This document shows positions 23,656 to 34,878 of a DNA stretch of 64,000 nt, one piece after another. A program made the position numbers and the translations under genes. The notes under the pieces were generated by a model. It made no database searches and was not told the DNA's origin. It worked only from the letters and a program-made list of their open reading frames with translations. The stretch comes from Zygnema cylindricum (Eukaryota; Streptophyta; Zygnematophyceae; Zygnematales; Zygnemataceae). The stretch's first letter is position 1, and each line of letters begins with the position of its first letter. The stretch is from positions 186,001-250,000 of the forward strand of contig JBBHKE010000349.1 in assembly GCA_037447655.1 (NCBI GenBank). Direction: 5' to 3'.

Positions 23656-24800
23656 ATAATGGTACATTGCGAATCGTAATTATAGTAAAGAACAAATTAG
23701 AGCAAAAAAACAAAAAAAACAACTAAAGTTATAAACGCTAATTATTGTGATAGAACCTTTTTCACAGAGGGAATTTATTCTACTTTATTTAAGTACTCTA
23801 TATTAGCTTATGTCGGCAATAATTATCCGTGTTGTAATTATAAACACTAAATTATTTAGACATACGAAAACCGTCAGCCCGTATATTTTGACGTCATTAT
23901 GACGTTAGTACTATTTGTCTCATAGATATATACTATTTGTCTCAACTCATACTGTTACTGTTTAACTTTGAAATTTTCACATGTAAATTCATGTAAATGT
24001 TCACACAGGCGAGAATGTTGTCGACGGACGGAGATATGCGAACGGGTTTTTTTCGATGCGATTTATTTTTTTTGTTTAGTGCAATTTCACATGCGAGCGC
24101 GATTCTATTAAATTATTATTTGTACCTTTTTACTTATAAAGGAACAATTTTGCACAGTCAGACGTTGTCCGTACTCCACACTATTTAAAATGAACCTATA
24201 TTAGGATTTTTGACGCTAATTAAGCTTTACCTTAAATAGAATAATGAAAAAAATAGAATCATTTACTCTATTTCATGTGATAGAGTCGAAATTTAGGGCG
24301 TCTGAATTAGCGTTATTTACTCTAATTAGGTCGCTCGAAATTTCGACTCTATCACATGAAATAGAGTAAATGATTCTATTTTTTTCATTATTCTATTTAA
24401 GGTAAAGTTTAATTAGCGTTTTTAATTCTAATGTAGGTTCGTTTTAAATAGTGTGGGGTACGGACGACCTCCGACCGTGCAAAATTGTACTTTATTAAGG
24501 AAAAAAGTAAAAATAATGATTTAATAACGGCCGTTATCATGTAATTGCGTTTTAACAAACCGTGTAGTGCAAACGTCATAGTGACGATAAACTGTACATT
24601 TTGTCAAATTCTGTACGAATACCCTATTTACAGTAGAGGATATTAGCGTGCCAAACTAGAGTACTTAAATAAATTAGAGTAAACTTCATAGTTGAAACAG
24701 CTCTATCACATAGATTAGCGTTCATTACTCTAATTTTATTTTTTAGTTTTTGTAATCTAAATTTTTCATTACTCTAATTACGATTCTAGGTGTACTGTAC
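23656..24800. repeat. Large foldback palindrome upstream of gene A
   Basis: The two halves are inverted copies around a 43-base loop (24295-24337). The innermost ~60 bases (24233-24294 and 24338-24399) pair perfectly. Further out the arms still match with indels: CACACTATTTAAAATGAACC at ~24177 against GGTTCGTTTTAAATAGTGTG at ~24437, TATTTAAGTACTCTA at ~23796 against its complement at ~24652, and CGTAATTATAG at ~23674 against ~24778. This looks like a foldback or MITE-type element and carries no protein. Confidence 0.85.
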
Positions 24801-25951
24801 TGTACAGTACTGTACTGTACTTTTGCACTTTTTGGTACAAGCTACCCATGCGTACTTGTAAAATATAATCTTTTTGGACCACCTTGACACGTGTATGCTT
24901 AAGTTTGCCAGATGTCACACCTGCTAGAATTTTCAGAACAGAATTAAATTTTTTGTGCCTTAATTTTTGTCGTATATAGAGGAAAATGAAAGAAAAACCT
25001 CCTCAACCACGTGGAACTCTAGTAGCTTATCATGTCAAGGATCCACGTGGCTGGCATGAAAGCTGCTTTAAAACCTTATCAAACATATGCACACCTTTCA
25101 TTCTTCGAAGGTACGGTACGGTACGAGACGGTACGAAAGTGGTCCTCAAAATTCAAGATAAAATGTTTGGATCTGGCACATGACAGCCACGTGTTCATTA
25201 ATGAATCATAGTCAGTACTTTTTAACCCACCAAAGCACTGTCGGGTCACGTCACATTTCTTTTTGAATTGCCACGATGGCATCTCCAATTTTATTGGGAC
25301 CGAAGAAAATCTTCCGTACCACGAAAAGCGATGGAACAAAAATCCATTTATCCACTCTTTGATCCAATAAAATGCTGCCACCTGGCACACAGTCTTAGTA
25401 TCCACACTTAAAACGTTAGAAACCCTCGGTGTGCAGTTTCACCGGAAAATACGGGCGGGGGAAGATTCGAAATATGCGGCGCAGATGTCTACCAATCGCT
25501 TTTGTGAAGCTGCCTGGAAGTTTCTTTCTTCTCGAAGACACTACACGACAAAAGTGTCCGACCAAAAGCAAACAAACTTCGAAGAACTTTGAAAACTTCG
25601 AAAAACGTAGAATCGGCGAAACAGCGAACTCCGTAAAAATGGTGTGGACCGCATCTCAGGCGCACTGCTGGGATTTGTACGGTACTGTACGGAATATTTA
25701 AAATGCTGTACGGACGCGACGCTGGTCCCGCATATATATATAGCTGTCGAGCCGATGCCATTCTCAAACATTTCGACTGTCTACACTCCCTCACACACAC
25801 ACCCAGTGAGAGCGAGAGAGAGGGAAAGAGGGAGAGCGAGAGAGGGCGAAGCAAAGAGAGAGCTGAGAGAGAGGGCGAGAGGGAGAGAGAGCGAGAGAGA
25901 AAGCGAGGAAGAGCTGAGACCGAGTAAGGGAGAGGGAGAAGAAGGAAGGCG
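24801..25951 (+). promoter_or_regulatory. Gene A promoter and 5' leader
   Basis: The region is shared, in the same order, with 43990-45192 in front of gene D. Four CACGTG (G-box) motifs are at 24888, 25008, 25044 and 25188. Repeated GTAC words occur at about 24797-24822, 25109-25135 and 25678-25690. A TATATATATA box is at 25733-25742, followed by a GA-rich leader (25799-25950) to the ATG at 25952. G-boxes bind bZIP or bHLH factors and GTAC is the core bound by SBP-domain factors. Actual binding is inference. Confidence 0.7.
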
Positions 25952-28830
25952 ATGGCCCCACAAAAAAGCTCTCAAAATGGAGGACGCTCCAGGTAAGACA
26001 TCTGCTCGATGTTTATCTTTATTGTTACAATTTTAGTTCGAGACATTTTGTCTTCTTCCCAGTAGCGATCTATGAGCAGCTGCTCAGTTTTCTGTTTTCC
26101 GTTTTTTGTTTTCCCCTCTGTGCAGCTCCTCCTCCGTACTGCTCCTCTTTTGTCTTTTTCTGGGAGCACTGACAGCAGAAGGAGCCCAAATGTCTTTGTC
26201 AGATAGTGAGACCTCCATCCCTCTCCTTACCCCTCCGTTTCTCCCTCTCCCTCTCCCTCTCCCTCTCCCTCTCCCTCTCTCTCTCCCTTTCCCCTTCCCT
26301 CTCCTTCTCCCTCCGCCTCTTCTTTCCACCCACCCATACTATCGACCACTAATTATCCTCTCTGTTTATGGTGTTATTCCTGATAACTGACTTGGAGTAG
26401 AGAGCTGGGAGTGACATTTGTCACAAGCAATTTGAATGGTCCTTTTTTTCGGTTTTTGGTTTTTACCTTGTTCGTAAATTTTGTTCCCACCGGTATTTGA
26501 GTGTTACTTTTGTCACAGTCGTCTCCGTCTCGCTCTGTCGTCCTCTCTCTCCCTCTTATCTCTCAGTCTCTCCAGTTACCTTTCCCTGTTAATTCTTCGC
26601 TATATCTCTTCCCTCTCTCCCACTTTCACTCTCTCCCACATATCCTTCCTCTCCCCCTCTCTCGCTCACCTCCCACCCTCTCCCCTCCCCCCCCTCCTTC
26701 CCTCTATTTTCTGAGAGTGCAGGAGCGGCTCTAATTAAGGTGAAGGGGGAATTTACATTTTCGGTCTCTAATCCCAATTTATTGAAATCTTGGCATTTAT
26801 CGAATTCGAATTGTTCAAAATGGTTCGGAGTTTCTTGTAATTCCAAAGGACGAGTGGTAAACATGTAAGAAACCGTTTATCATTTTTGATTTTATGATTT
26901 TTTTTTGTAGTTTTTGTTTGTTGACTTTTTGGTTTAGTAAAAACATAAATGGGTAGATGGAGTGGAGGTGGGTTGAAAAGCGGAAAATAGAAATTGAAAT
27001 TGAAATTTTAGAAATTGGAAGGGTCGTTCGTCGGTCGATAGTTGAGACTTTAAGATCCCTATGTCTTTCTTTTTTTTGGGGAAATAAATTTTACTTCCAC
27101 TAACTGTCGGACATTATGAATAGGAATTGTCCGAAATGTCAAAATTCTGGATGCATTTGTGTAGAATTTTTTAGGCAAGGAATAAAAACATTTGTAAGTA
27201 TGTTGATTGCTTGACTTTAAATAAAAAGTTTTTTTTTTGTTTGCATTCATCTTTGAGTTCAGTTTCTCCCAATGAACCCCTGAAATGTTCATCAGTTAAA
27301 TTTTATTTTTTCTTTTTCTTTTTTTCGCAGAACGTTAAACTTGCTGGATATTTCGGGAACTATCTCGAGAGCAATTGGAAACCTCACTTTTCTGAAAACC
27401 TTGTAAGAGATTTCTTTTTCTAGTAACACCTTTTTTTTTATTTTTTTGTGCATAATATATATGTTTAATCGTCGAACTTCATAATTTTGATGTCTATTCC
27501 ATTGAGGCATCGTAATTTGATTTTTTGATGAAGCTGTTTATAAAAATTGCTTTCTTTTTTATCCACATTTTTGTCAAAATTTTATTTCATATATAAATAG
27601 AAGAAGATTTCCTTCTTTTCCTAATATATTTAGTTAAGAATTGTGTTTTTTTTTTCTCTTATGCTGTTTTCAAATATCATGCACGTTCAAACTTTACTGG
27701 AGAAGGTTTATGAACCCTTTTTGTTTTTTAAATTCTTCTCAAAATTGTAATATTGAAAGTGAAGAATCCTAGACCCCCAATTAATTTTCTTATGTTTATT
27801 ATCGTTTTCCTTTTTTTTTCTTTCTTATTAAAAAAAAGGGTTCTTCCTCTCAACCGTATCCATGGAGTCCTTCCTGACACTATCGTCAACTTACGATACC
27901 TCGAAACTTTGTAAGATTATTTTTTCCAACTTTTATAATTTTTATAAATTTTCAAAGAATCATTTTTTCTAGAAATTTTTGACTGTGGGTTATTATAATT
28001 GACAATAAAAAATGCTTCATAAAAATAATAATACTAAAATTCAGCACTCTTCTTGTCTCAAAATTTCCATGAGCGGCATTGGTTTATTTTAGTTGTTTTC
28101 ATTAATTTTTGCTTCAAGTTTGAAAACATAGTCAAGAAAGATTACATTGGTAATGTTTTTGGACACAATATTAAATAAAGGATGGGCCGAAAATCCTAAC
28201 AAAGACATTTGAACCTTTAATTTTTCTCAAACAAAATCCATTCCGCGCGTGAAACTGAAACAAAAATCAAATGCAACTTTGAAAATCACCTGCTCATCTT
28301 TATCACTTTTGCACATCTTATACAGAAATTTATTGCAATTTTATTTAAATTTTAATCCGATTTTTTCTATTAACTTTCAGAGATGTTTCGGAACAAGAAG
28401 GTCCCCTTGGAGGTCCAATTCCCATCGGTATCGGAAAATTGCGCAATTTAAAAGAGTTGTGAGTTCAATGTCTATTGTTAATAGAACCGTCAATAAAGGA
28501 AATGACAATGGCAATAATATCATTGATCCATTTAGATAATGACAATGCATATCGATTATTCTTATGAATATTTATACGGTTTTTTCATTTTGTATGCATG
28601 TTTATCTCTATATCATTAATGCATGTAATGTTTTTCACAAGTCTATTTTATTTAAGTTTCTTTACTCACTTTTGTCGATGCTTTCGAATTCTGAGGCACC
28701 GATAGATTTATAATTTAAGAAGGATATTAGACTATAGGAAGGAAAAAAAAGCAAATAAATAAATAAAAAAAAAGATCTTCTCCATTGCATTGTTTTATAA
28801 GAATACACGTGAATTTTAAGCATGTGAATC

Positions 28831-28884
<54 letters not shown>

Positions 28885-30540
28885 TTGTTTATCTGCCTTT
28901 CGTTCTTGTTGACACATAAGATGTTGATTATAATTATTGTTAAATATTAGTTTTTTCCTAGTCTCCAGGTCTTTGGCATACAATCATTTCAACGGAACCA
29001 TTCTAGATTCTATCGGAAAACTCACCAAACTCACAACTTTGTAAGGTTTTCTTTGTTTTTACGTTTTTCTGGCTCAATTTATGTTATTTGCATATTAGAT
29101 AGTATGGTTTTCTGTCGTAATTGTTGTTCGATAAACATACATTAACGATTTTTTTTGTTTTGTTTTCAAGTAAGAACATCTTCATGGAATGGATATACAT
29201 AATGCACATGCTGTTTTGAAGGAAATAACATCTACATGGTATATATGCACATAATGCACATGATTTTGAAGGAAATAACGTCTCTTTAATATCTATATGT
29301 ACATTTGGGAAGTAACACCTTTGTTGTATATATATGTACATAATGGATATGATTTTTAAGGAGAACTACGGATTTGTTCGAATTTGCAGGAGGTTGCAGT
29401 ACAACGAATTTGAGGGACGCATTCCGACCTCAATCAAAAATCTGAAACTTCTACAGCAATTGTGAGTTTTTTTTTATAAGTTTACTTTCATGCTCAGCAA
29501 ATTCTTAGTAGATATTAAGTTTTTTTTATTTTGTCGGGATCAAAATGGTATAAAGTCGCCGAAAAACCTTCAGCAACTATCTAAAAGCCGTTTAAAACCC
29601 CGGAAACCACGAAACATTCCTGGCGGTTAGGCCACACTATTGCCAGATGGCAAAATTTTTCTTTAGAAAACGTAGCTGAACTCCTGCATAATTATTCTCG
29701 GAAGGATTTTTTTTTTTTTTCTCATTTTTTTCCAGCTTTCTCTCATCTGTCCACGTTAAGTATTGTGAATAATGGAGTTAAAAACGAGAATAGCATATGT
29801 ATCTAATCCATAAGAATTGTTCCAACATTCCGAATTAAGTGATTGCACTCTTCCTCGTTGATTATTGTGAATGGTAGAGCTAAATGGTAGATTGACTTAC
29901 CGTTTCCATAAGAATCGTCCCAACAATCCAAATTAAATAGTTGCACTTGTGTTAAGCTTGGCACATAACTCACACAAAAATTATCCTGATGGAGTTTTGT
30001 TCTTAAAAGGTAGAATGTCGTACACATCTCCATATTTTGTTAAGAACCTTTGTGAATTATGTTTCTCCCCAAAGATTAATTTCGTGTTAAACATGTCATT
30101 GCAATCCACACTAATGAAGGTGACTGTCTAATCTTTATTCTTGTATGCCCAATCTGTTGCCCAGATATATATTCAACAACTATTTCACAGGATCCCTCGT
30201 TATTGATGCGGATTTCTCATCCGGCGTGGGAGTTGTCATCATGGAAAACTACTTTTCGGGCCCGATCGCCGTTACCTCTAACGGAAAACCGTTCTGCACG
30301 AACCTGTATAATAATTGTTTATTTTCCCAGAATACGACAAAAGTGTGCGGAATTGTTCAGGCCCAACGTACGGTTGCCGAGTGCAACAAATTCTGCAACA
30401 CGCCACAAAAGTACGGAGCGTGCGGCGGTCACGGAACTTGTTCCCGTACGACGTTAACTTGCACGTGCGAAAAAAATTACAAGCTGACGGTCGACAAACG
30501 CTCCTGTTACCGCCGTGAGTTTACCATCCACAGTAATTAG
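25952..30540 (+). CDS. Gene A: secreted LRR-EGF protein, nine exons, apparently intact
   Basis: Exons: 25952-25992, 26126-26205, 26723-26864, 27331-27402, 27839-27910, 28381-28458, 28969-29040, 29390-29461, 30165-30540. All introns are GT-AG and the joined frame is 334 codons. Residues 1-35 are a signal peptide (core SVLLLFCLFLGAL). Residues 41-88 are an LRRNT_2 cap with NCSKWFGVSCNSKGRVVN. Residues 88-210 are five LRRs, one per exon, all phase 2, for example FNGTILDSIGKLTKLTTL. The last exon adds LRR-like repeats and ten Cys. Six of these (287, 296, 302, 309, 311, 324) fit an EGF pattern with CGGHGTC and CTC. NTT at 266-268 may be glycosylated. No membrane segment or kinase was found, so it is probably an apoplastic recognition or signalling protein. 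A GTGAGT at 30515 could act as an alternative donor. Confidence 0.85.
28834..28883. repeat. (CT)n(GT)n microsatellite in intron 6 of gene A
   Basis: A CT run passes into GT. The matching intron of gene G has GA/CA repeats at 62526-62572. Confidence 0.9.
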
Positions 30541-31310
30541 TTGTTGGATGTTGTGATTGGGAAGCTGGTGAAGGATTAGAAGCTACAAGAAGGCATGGCA
30601 AAGAGAGCAAGATGAAGCAAAGTAAAGGCAAGACGAGGATTTCTATGTCGCTTTTGTAATTTTTTTAACAAAATGATATGAGGCAGAGAGAATAACATAC
30701 AAAAGAAAAGCCTAACATTTGTTTTATGTGTGCACTGTTTCCCCCTGAGGGGCATCAGAACGTATATCATCATATTACGCTAAAAACAAAAGCATCCCGC
30801 CGGAAAAGTCAAGGTTTTCAATGACGCTTTCCTAATAATTAGTATATAAGACCGCAAAACACATTGTATTATGTTCCGATGGAAATTTCCCCTAAGATAT
30901 AGGATCTAATCTGGCTAAGGTAAGCGACAAACTAGGCGGAAATGAGTACATAATAGAGGACTAAAGGTCTTATCTAACCTTTCAGCTTAATGAATAAATA
31001 AAGACAAAAGGTAAAGAACCATAATGAAACCGAAACAAAGCATGCAAAGAGAAGTTTGCTGTTCTTTTTTTCCAACATTTTCTTTGATTTTTTGTGAAAA
31101 GATGATGTTTTCACTTGCATTTGATAATTTAATCTGTATTTTCTTGTGTAGTTTTCACATGTATTTACATGATGACATCTCTAAATCCACTCCAAACCGT
31201 TACTTTTGAATAGTTTTTTACATTTTGGATTTGCCGACTTTTTACGCACCTTTTCAAAAGTTTGAATTTTAATACTGAATAAATATAACTTGTTTTGGCG
31301 TTTTTTACAG

Positions 31311-31356
31311 CCTGAGGATTCAAAAGTGAAAGTGTTTTCATCGACAACAAGAAGAA
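31311..31356 (+). other. Conserved 3'-flank block with splice-acceptor context
   Basis: TTTTTTACAG precedes CCTGAGGATTCAAAAGTG and TTTTCATCGACAACAAGAAG. Copies start at 50388 (D) and 52682 (E) on the plus strand, and at 37867 (C) and 60195 (G) on the minus strand, each with a CAG in front. If joined to the GTGAGT inside the last exon it would end the protein after CYRP. It may be a last exon or part of the 3' UTR. Confidence 0.4.
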
Positions 31357-33449
31357 AGTTCCAAGTTTTTTGGAGGAATTCACGAGATAATGCAATTTTC
31401 ATGCAACAATACAAATGTAGTGTGGATACTTTGTCTTTATCTTTTGGATTTTTCTTTTTTTTGTTTTTGGTTTTTTTTTCGAAACCTTGATTAAAGGTTG
31501 TCGATAAGTTTTTTTGGTTCCATTTTTCCATCGGCACTTTTTCTCTTTTTTCAGGGTGGTTAAGATTCAGTTTTGCCAAATATTTCTGTTGGAGACTTTT
31601 TTATAAAGCATTTTCTGGATAATTTGTGCGTAATATTTTGAGACTCTTTATCTATGTGTCTTTTTTGTTGATGAAATGTGAAGGAAAGGAATATGAATGT
31701 TTGATTTCTTTTTACTACACATGTATCATAAAAAATGTGCATTGATTTGGGACATATTATCCCTGTTGGTAAATCCCAACTTCTAAGTATTCTTGGTTTT
31801 TATTTCGTCGAACTTATATGTTTTTCATTTGTAACTTTTATAATTTTTTAATCGAAATCTGTTATGAACAGGTTACAACAAGGAAGCAAAAAATCAGTAT
31901 AGCCATAAGCAAAATGGCAGTGAAACGAGTCCAAAGAGATGCATTAGTTATTGTTTAAAACTCACTTAAATAATACTTCTATAATACCCATCTTCTTGTG
32001 CATATTTCCTGTCTTCTTCTTGCCCTCTGTCCACATGTGTATTTTTGTTTTGTGCCACACGTCAGTAAAACGCCGTCCACTGTAAATAGTGTGAAAAGAA
32101 CATAAAATTACCGATGGGTAGTTGTATTGTTTTTAGTGCGATTCTGACATCATCATTATCGATTTTACAGTGGAACATCAAATTATGTGTCAGACAGACG
32201 TGCAGACGTTCCCACGATGTATTATTGTTCGTTGGCTTGTACACGTGGCACCTGGTCATTTGACCGCCACTTAAGTTCTTCTTTGTTTGCATTAGAATAA
32301 ATAGAGTAGAACAAGACGACAGAAATTATCATTCACAGACAAATTAAGCTTGGCAGTTTTTAGCATTCAGAATCAGTTGATTACTGGACATCGTCCTTTC
32401 ATTACACTTGTATTCCTTTTCTATTATAATGGAATCTACTTGTTGAGCGTCTATCTAATCTATGCCTTGCTACATGTGAATGCCTTTACTCTTCCCACCT
32501 ATACCTCTATCTATTTCTACCTCTGTGACTTGTCAAGTTCGTCGCTTCTGCGAATCTTGTTAATCTGATCTGGTGCACGTGGTCCTAGGAATCTTCCTAG
32601 TTACCCGAAATGTCTGATCAAGGTCAACAAGTTGTGGTTCAGATAAAGGAAGAAGGAAGAAGAAAAAAGAAAAAGGAAGAAGTAGGTATAGGAGGAGATA
32701 AAGAGAGATAGATGACATCCACATTAGATAGAAAAGGTAATTATGGTTCAGCATTGTATAAAATGAGTAGTCAACGTGTCACTTCGTCAAAGCTAGAATG
32801 GGGTCCCAATACGACCACAATGAAATTCAAACCCTTGTAACCATAATCTCAACGAGACTAAGCTGAGGTTTCACAATTCTCTGATCTAACTGTACAACAA
32901 TTTTAATTTAAAGATGTGATGTTTGCAATTGGAGCCTACACCTCTTGTTTACTCACGATTCTTTGTGCTTTACACTGTGTTACTTCTGAAAACCTGTTGT
33001 GAAAGCCTTAATGAAATGATGTTTTGCATTGTTAAGAATAATTTTGACGTCTCATTGTTCTTTTCACCTGAACCGCCTAAAATTCCTGTAGTATGCATGC
33101 CTATTTATCCCCCTTTATCTAATTGCATCCATGACGAAAAATTATTGCCAGAAAAGCGATGGTAAGACCATCTAAGTATAAAACATGATTGTTATGAAAT
33201 GATGAAATCATCTTGAGGAAATGTCCAATGGAATGGTTAAATGGGTCCAATGACTAAAGGACACGTGTGCATGTGGTCGTCTTGAATGGGTAAAATAAGA
33301 ATGGTCAGCTACATTCCGTAATCCCGGATTTCCCGTCGGAGAATCGTCACGTGTGACAGGATGGATCGGTGATGGATCAGGTATCATAATGCGCCTCGAA
33401 ATCGTACATCTCGGCGGAAATTGGCTGCACGAAATCGCACTTTTCAACA

Positions 33450-33880
33450 TCCCCTCTCTTCTCCCCTCCTCCCCCCCCACCATCCCCCTTTCCCTTCCTT
33501 ATCCCCATCCCCTTCCCTCTCCCTCTTACCATTCCCCTCCCCCTCCCCCTACCAATTCCCTTCCCCTCCCCTTCCCCCCCTCCCCTTCCCCCTCCGCCTG
33601 TCCCTTCATCTACCTCCCCCCCTCTACCTCCCCCGCCCCCTCTCCCTCCTCCCCTCTCCCTCCCGCTCTCCCTCCCCCTCGCCTATCCCTCCCGCTCTCC
33701 CTTTGCTGGCCCGTCCCCCTCCTCATCACCACCCGCCTTCCTCTCCCCTACCAATTTCCCTTACCCTCACCGTCCCCTTCGCCCTGCCCCTGCCCCTCCC
33801 TTTCCTGCTCCCACTCTCCGTCCACCAACCCTTCCACCTCTCTCTTCCACTTCTCTTTCCTTTCCCCTCCTCTACTTCGA
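33450..33880. repeat. Long pyrimidine-rich tract
   Basis: The plus strand is almost only C and T for about 430 bases (CCCTCCCCCT-type words). The inverted partner is the purine tract at 57230-57715. Pro/Ser/Leu-rich open frames across it come from composition. It abuts the point where the 5' part of orphan B is missing. Confidence 0.93.
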
Positions 33881-34162
33881 GGGGGGGTAAGAGGGGAAGG
33901 GAAAGGGAAAGGGAGAGATGGGGAGATTTAATGATTGCACTTGTGTTAAGCTTGGCTACATAACTCACACAAATAATAGCGTGAATGGTGCAGTTTCATT
34001 CTTTAAAGGTAGAATGACATACGCATCTCTATATTTAATGTTCCTGCCGGATTGATTTTCTTCCCCAATGATTGATGGTGTGTTAAACTTGTTAGTGAAA
34101 TCCACACCAATTTTGGATAACAATCTAATGTTACCTATTATTTTTCCCAATCTATTTTCCAG

Positions 34163-34538
34163 GTATCTTTTCAATAACTATTTCACAGGATCCCTCGTCA
34201 TCGATGCGAATTTCTCGTCCACTGCGGGAGTAGTCATCTCGGAAAACTATTTTTCGGGCCCCATCACTGTCACCGCTAACGGAAAACCGTTCTGTACGAG
34301 CCTTCAAAACAACTGCCTGTTTTCTCAGAATACGACAAAAGTGTGCGGAACCGTTCAGGCCCAGCGTACGGTCGCCGAGTGCAGCAAATTCTGCAACACG
34401 CCACAAAAGTACGGAGCGTGCGGCGGTCACGGAACTTGTTCCCGTACGACGCTGACTTGCACGTGCGACAAAAAGTACAAGCTGACGGTCGACAAACGGT
34501 CCTGTTATCGCCGTGAGTCCACCATCCACAGTAATTAG
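34163..34538 (+). pseudogene. Orphan copy B: last exon of an LRR-EGF gene
   Basis: A TTTTCCAG acceptor is followed by 125 intact codons matching exon 9 of gene A, with all ten Cys and the ending CYRRESTIHSN. About 230 bases of the preceding intron are present, then homology stops at the pyrimidine tract. Exons 1-8 are missing. The open frame reads back through the intron to an ATG at 34068, so a 156-codon frame exists, but without a signal peptide. The intron and the first half of the exon group with C and F rather than A and D. Best read as a gene fragment, although its reading frame is unbroken. Confidence 0.8.
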
Positions 34539-34878
34539 TTCTTGAGAATTGTGATTGAGAAAGGTGGGGAAGGATTAGAAGCTACAGGAGAAGAAGTTAA
34601 AGCCATGGCAAAGAAAGCAAGATGACGCAAAGGAAAGGAAAAATAGGATTCCAATGAAGGTTTTGTAATTTTATTGATAAAAATGATAGGAAGCCGAGAG
34701 AATTATGTACAGTTGAGTGGTATATCATATATTTAATGTGGGGAAATTTTTATTGGAACATATTTCAATGTATTACACTGTTGGAACGTAAAACATTAAG
34801 CTTCTTGTCAGAAAAGATAGAGATTTTAGCTACCCTTTCCTAAAAGTAAGTATATAAGACTACTTAACACATTGCAAT

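Larger units (their letters stand above)
30541..33925. other. Interval between gene A and orphan exon B
   Basis: The first ~170 bases look like the 3' UTR; they are conserved after every last exon in the cluster. A block starting CCTGAGGATTCAAAAGTG at 31311, preceded by a TTTTTTACAG acceptor, also recurs near genes C, D, E and G. Between about 32630 and 33100 lies a repeat related to 50930-51330 (shared words such as AATCTCAA.GAGAC.AAGCTGAG), probably an old transposon. The rest is AT-rich without a gene. Confidence 0.55.

Noticed and set aside
25703-26330. Open frames rich in Glu/Arg or Ser/Leu near the start of gene A (likewise 44728-45237 and 42765-43210)
   Set aside because: They read the GA/CT-rich leader and intron 2 tracts, in frames unrelated to the signal peptide exons.
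26589-26864. Minus-strand 91-codon frame beginning MFTTRPLELQ
   Set aside because: It is the antisense of gene A exon 3, which encodes the LRRNT_2 cap in the sense direction. The same applies at 45902-46132.
33353-33963. Long Pro/Ser/Leu-rich open frames (and partners at 57189-57901)
   Set aside because: They run through almost pure pyrimidine or purine sequence; the lack of stops follows from composition. No start context, splice sites or domain support a gene.
34152-34529. 125-codon frame opposite orphan B (also opposite F and C)
   Set aside because: Antisense shadow of the conserved EGF exon; it is long only because that exon is stop-poor and conserved.
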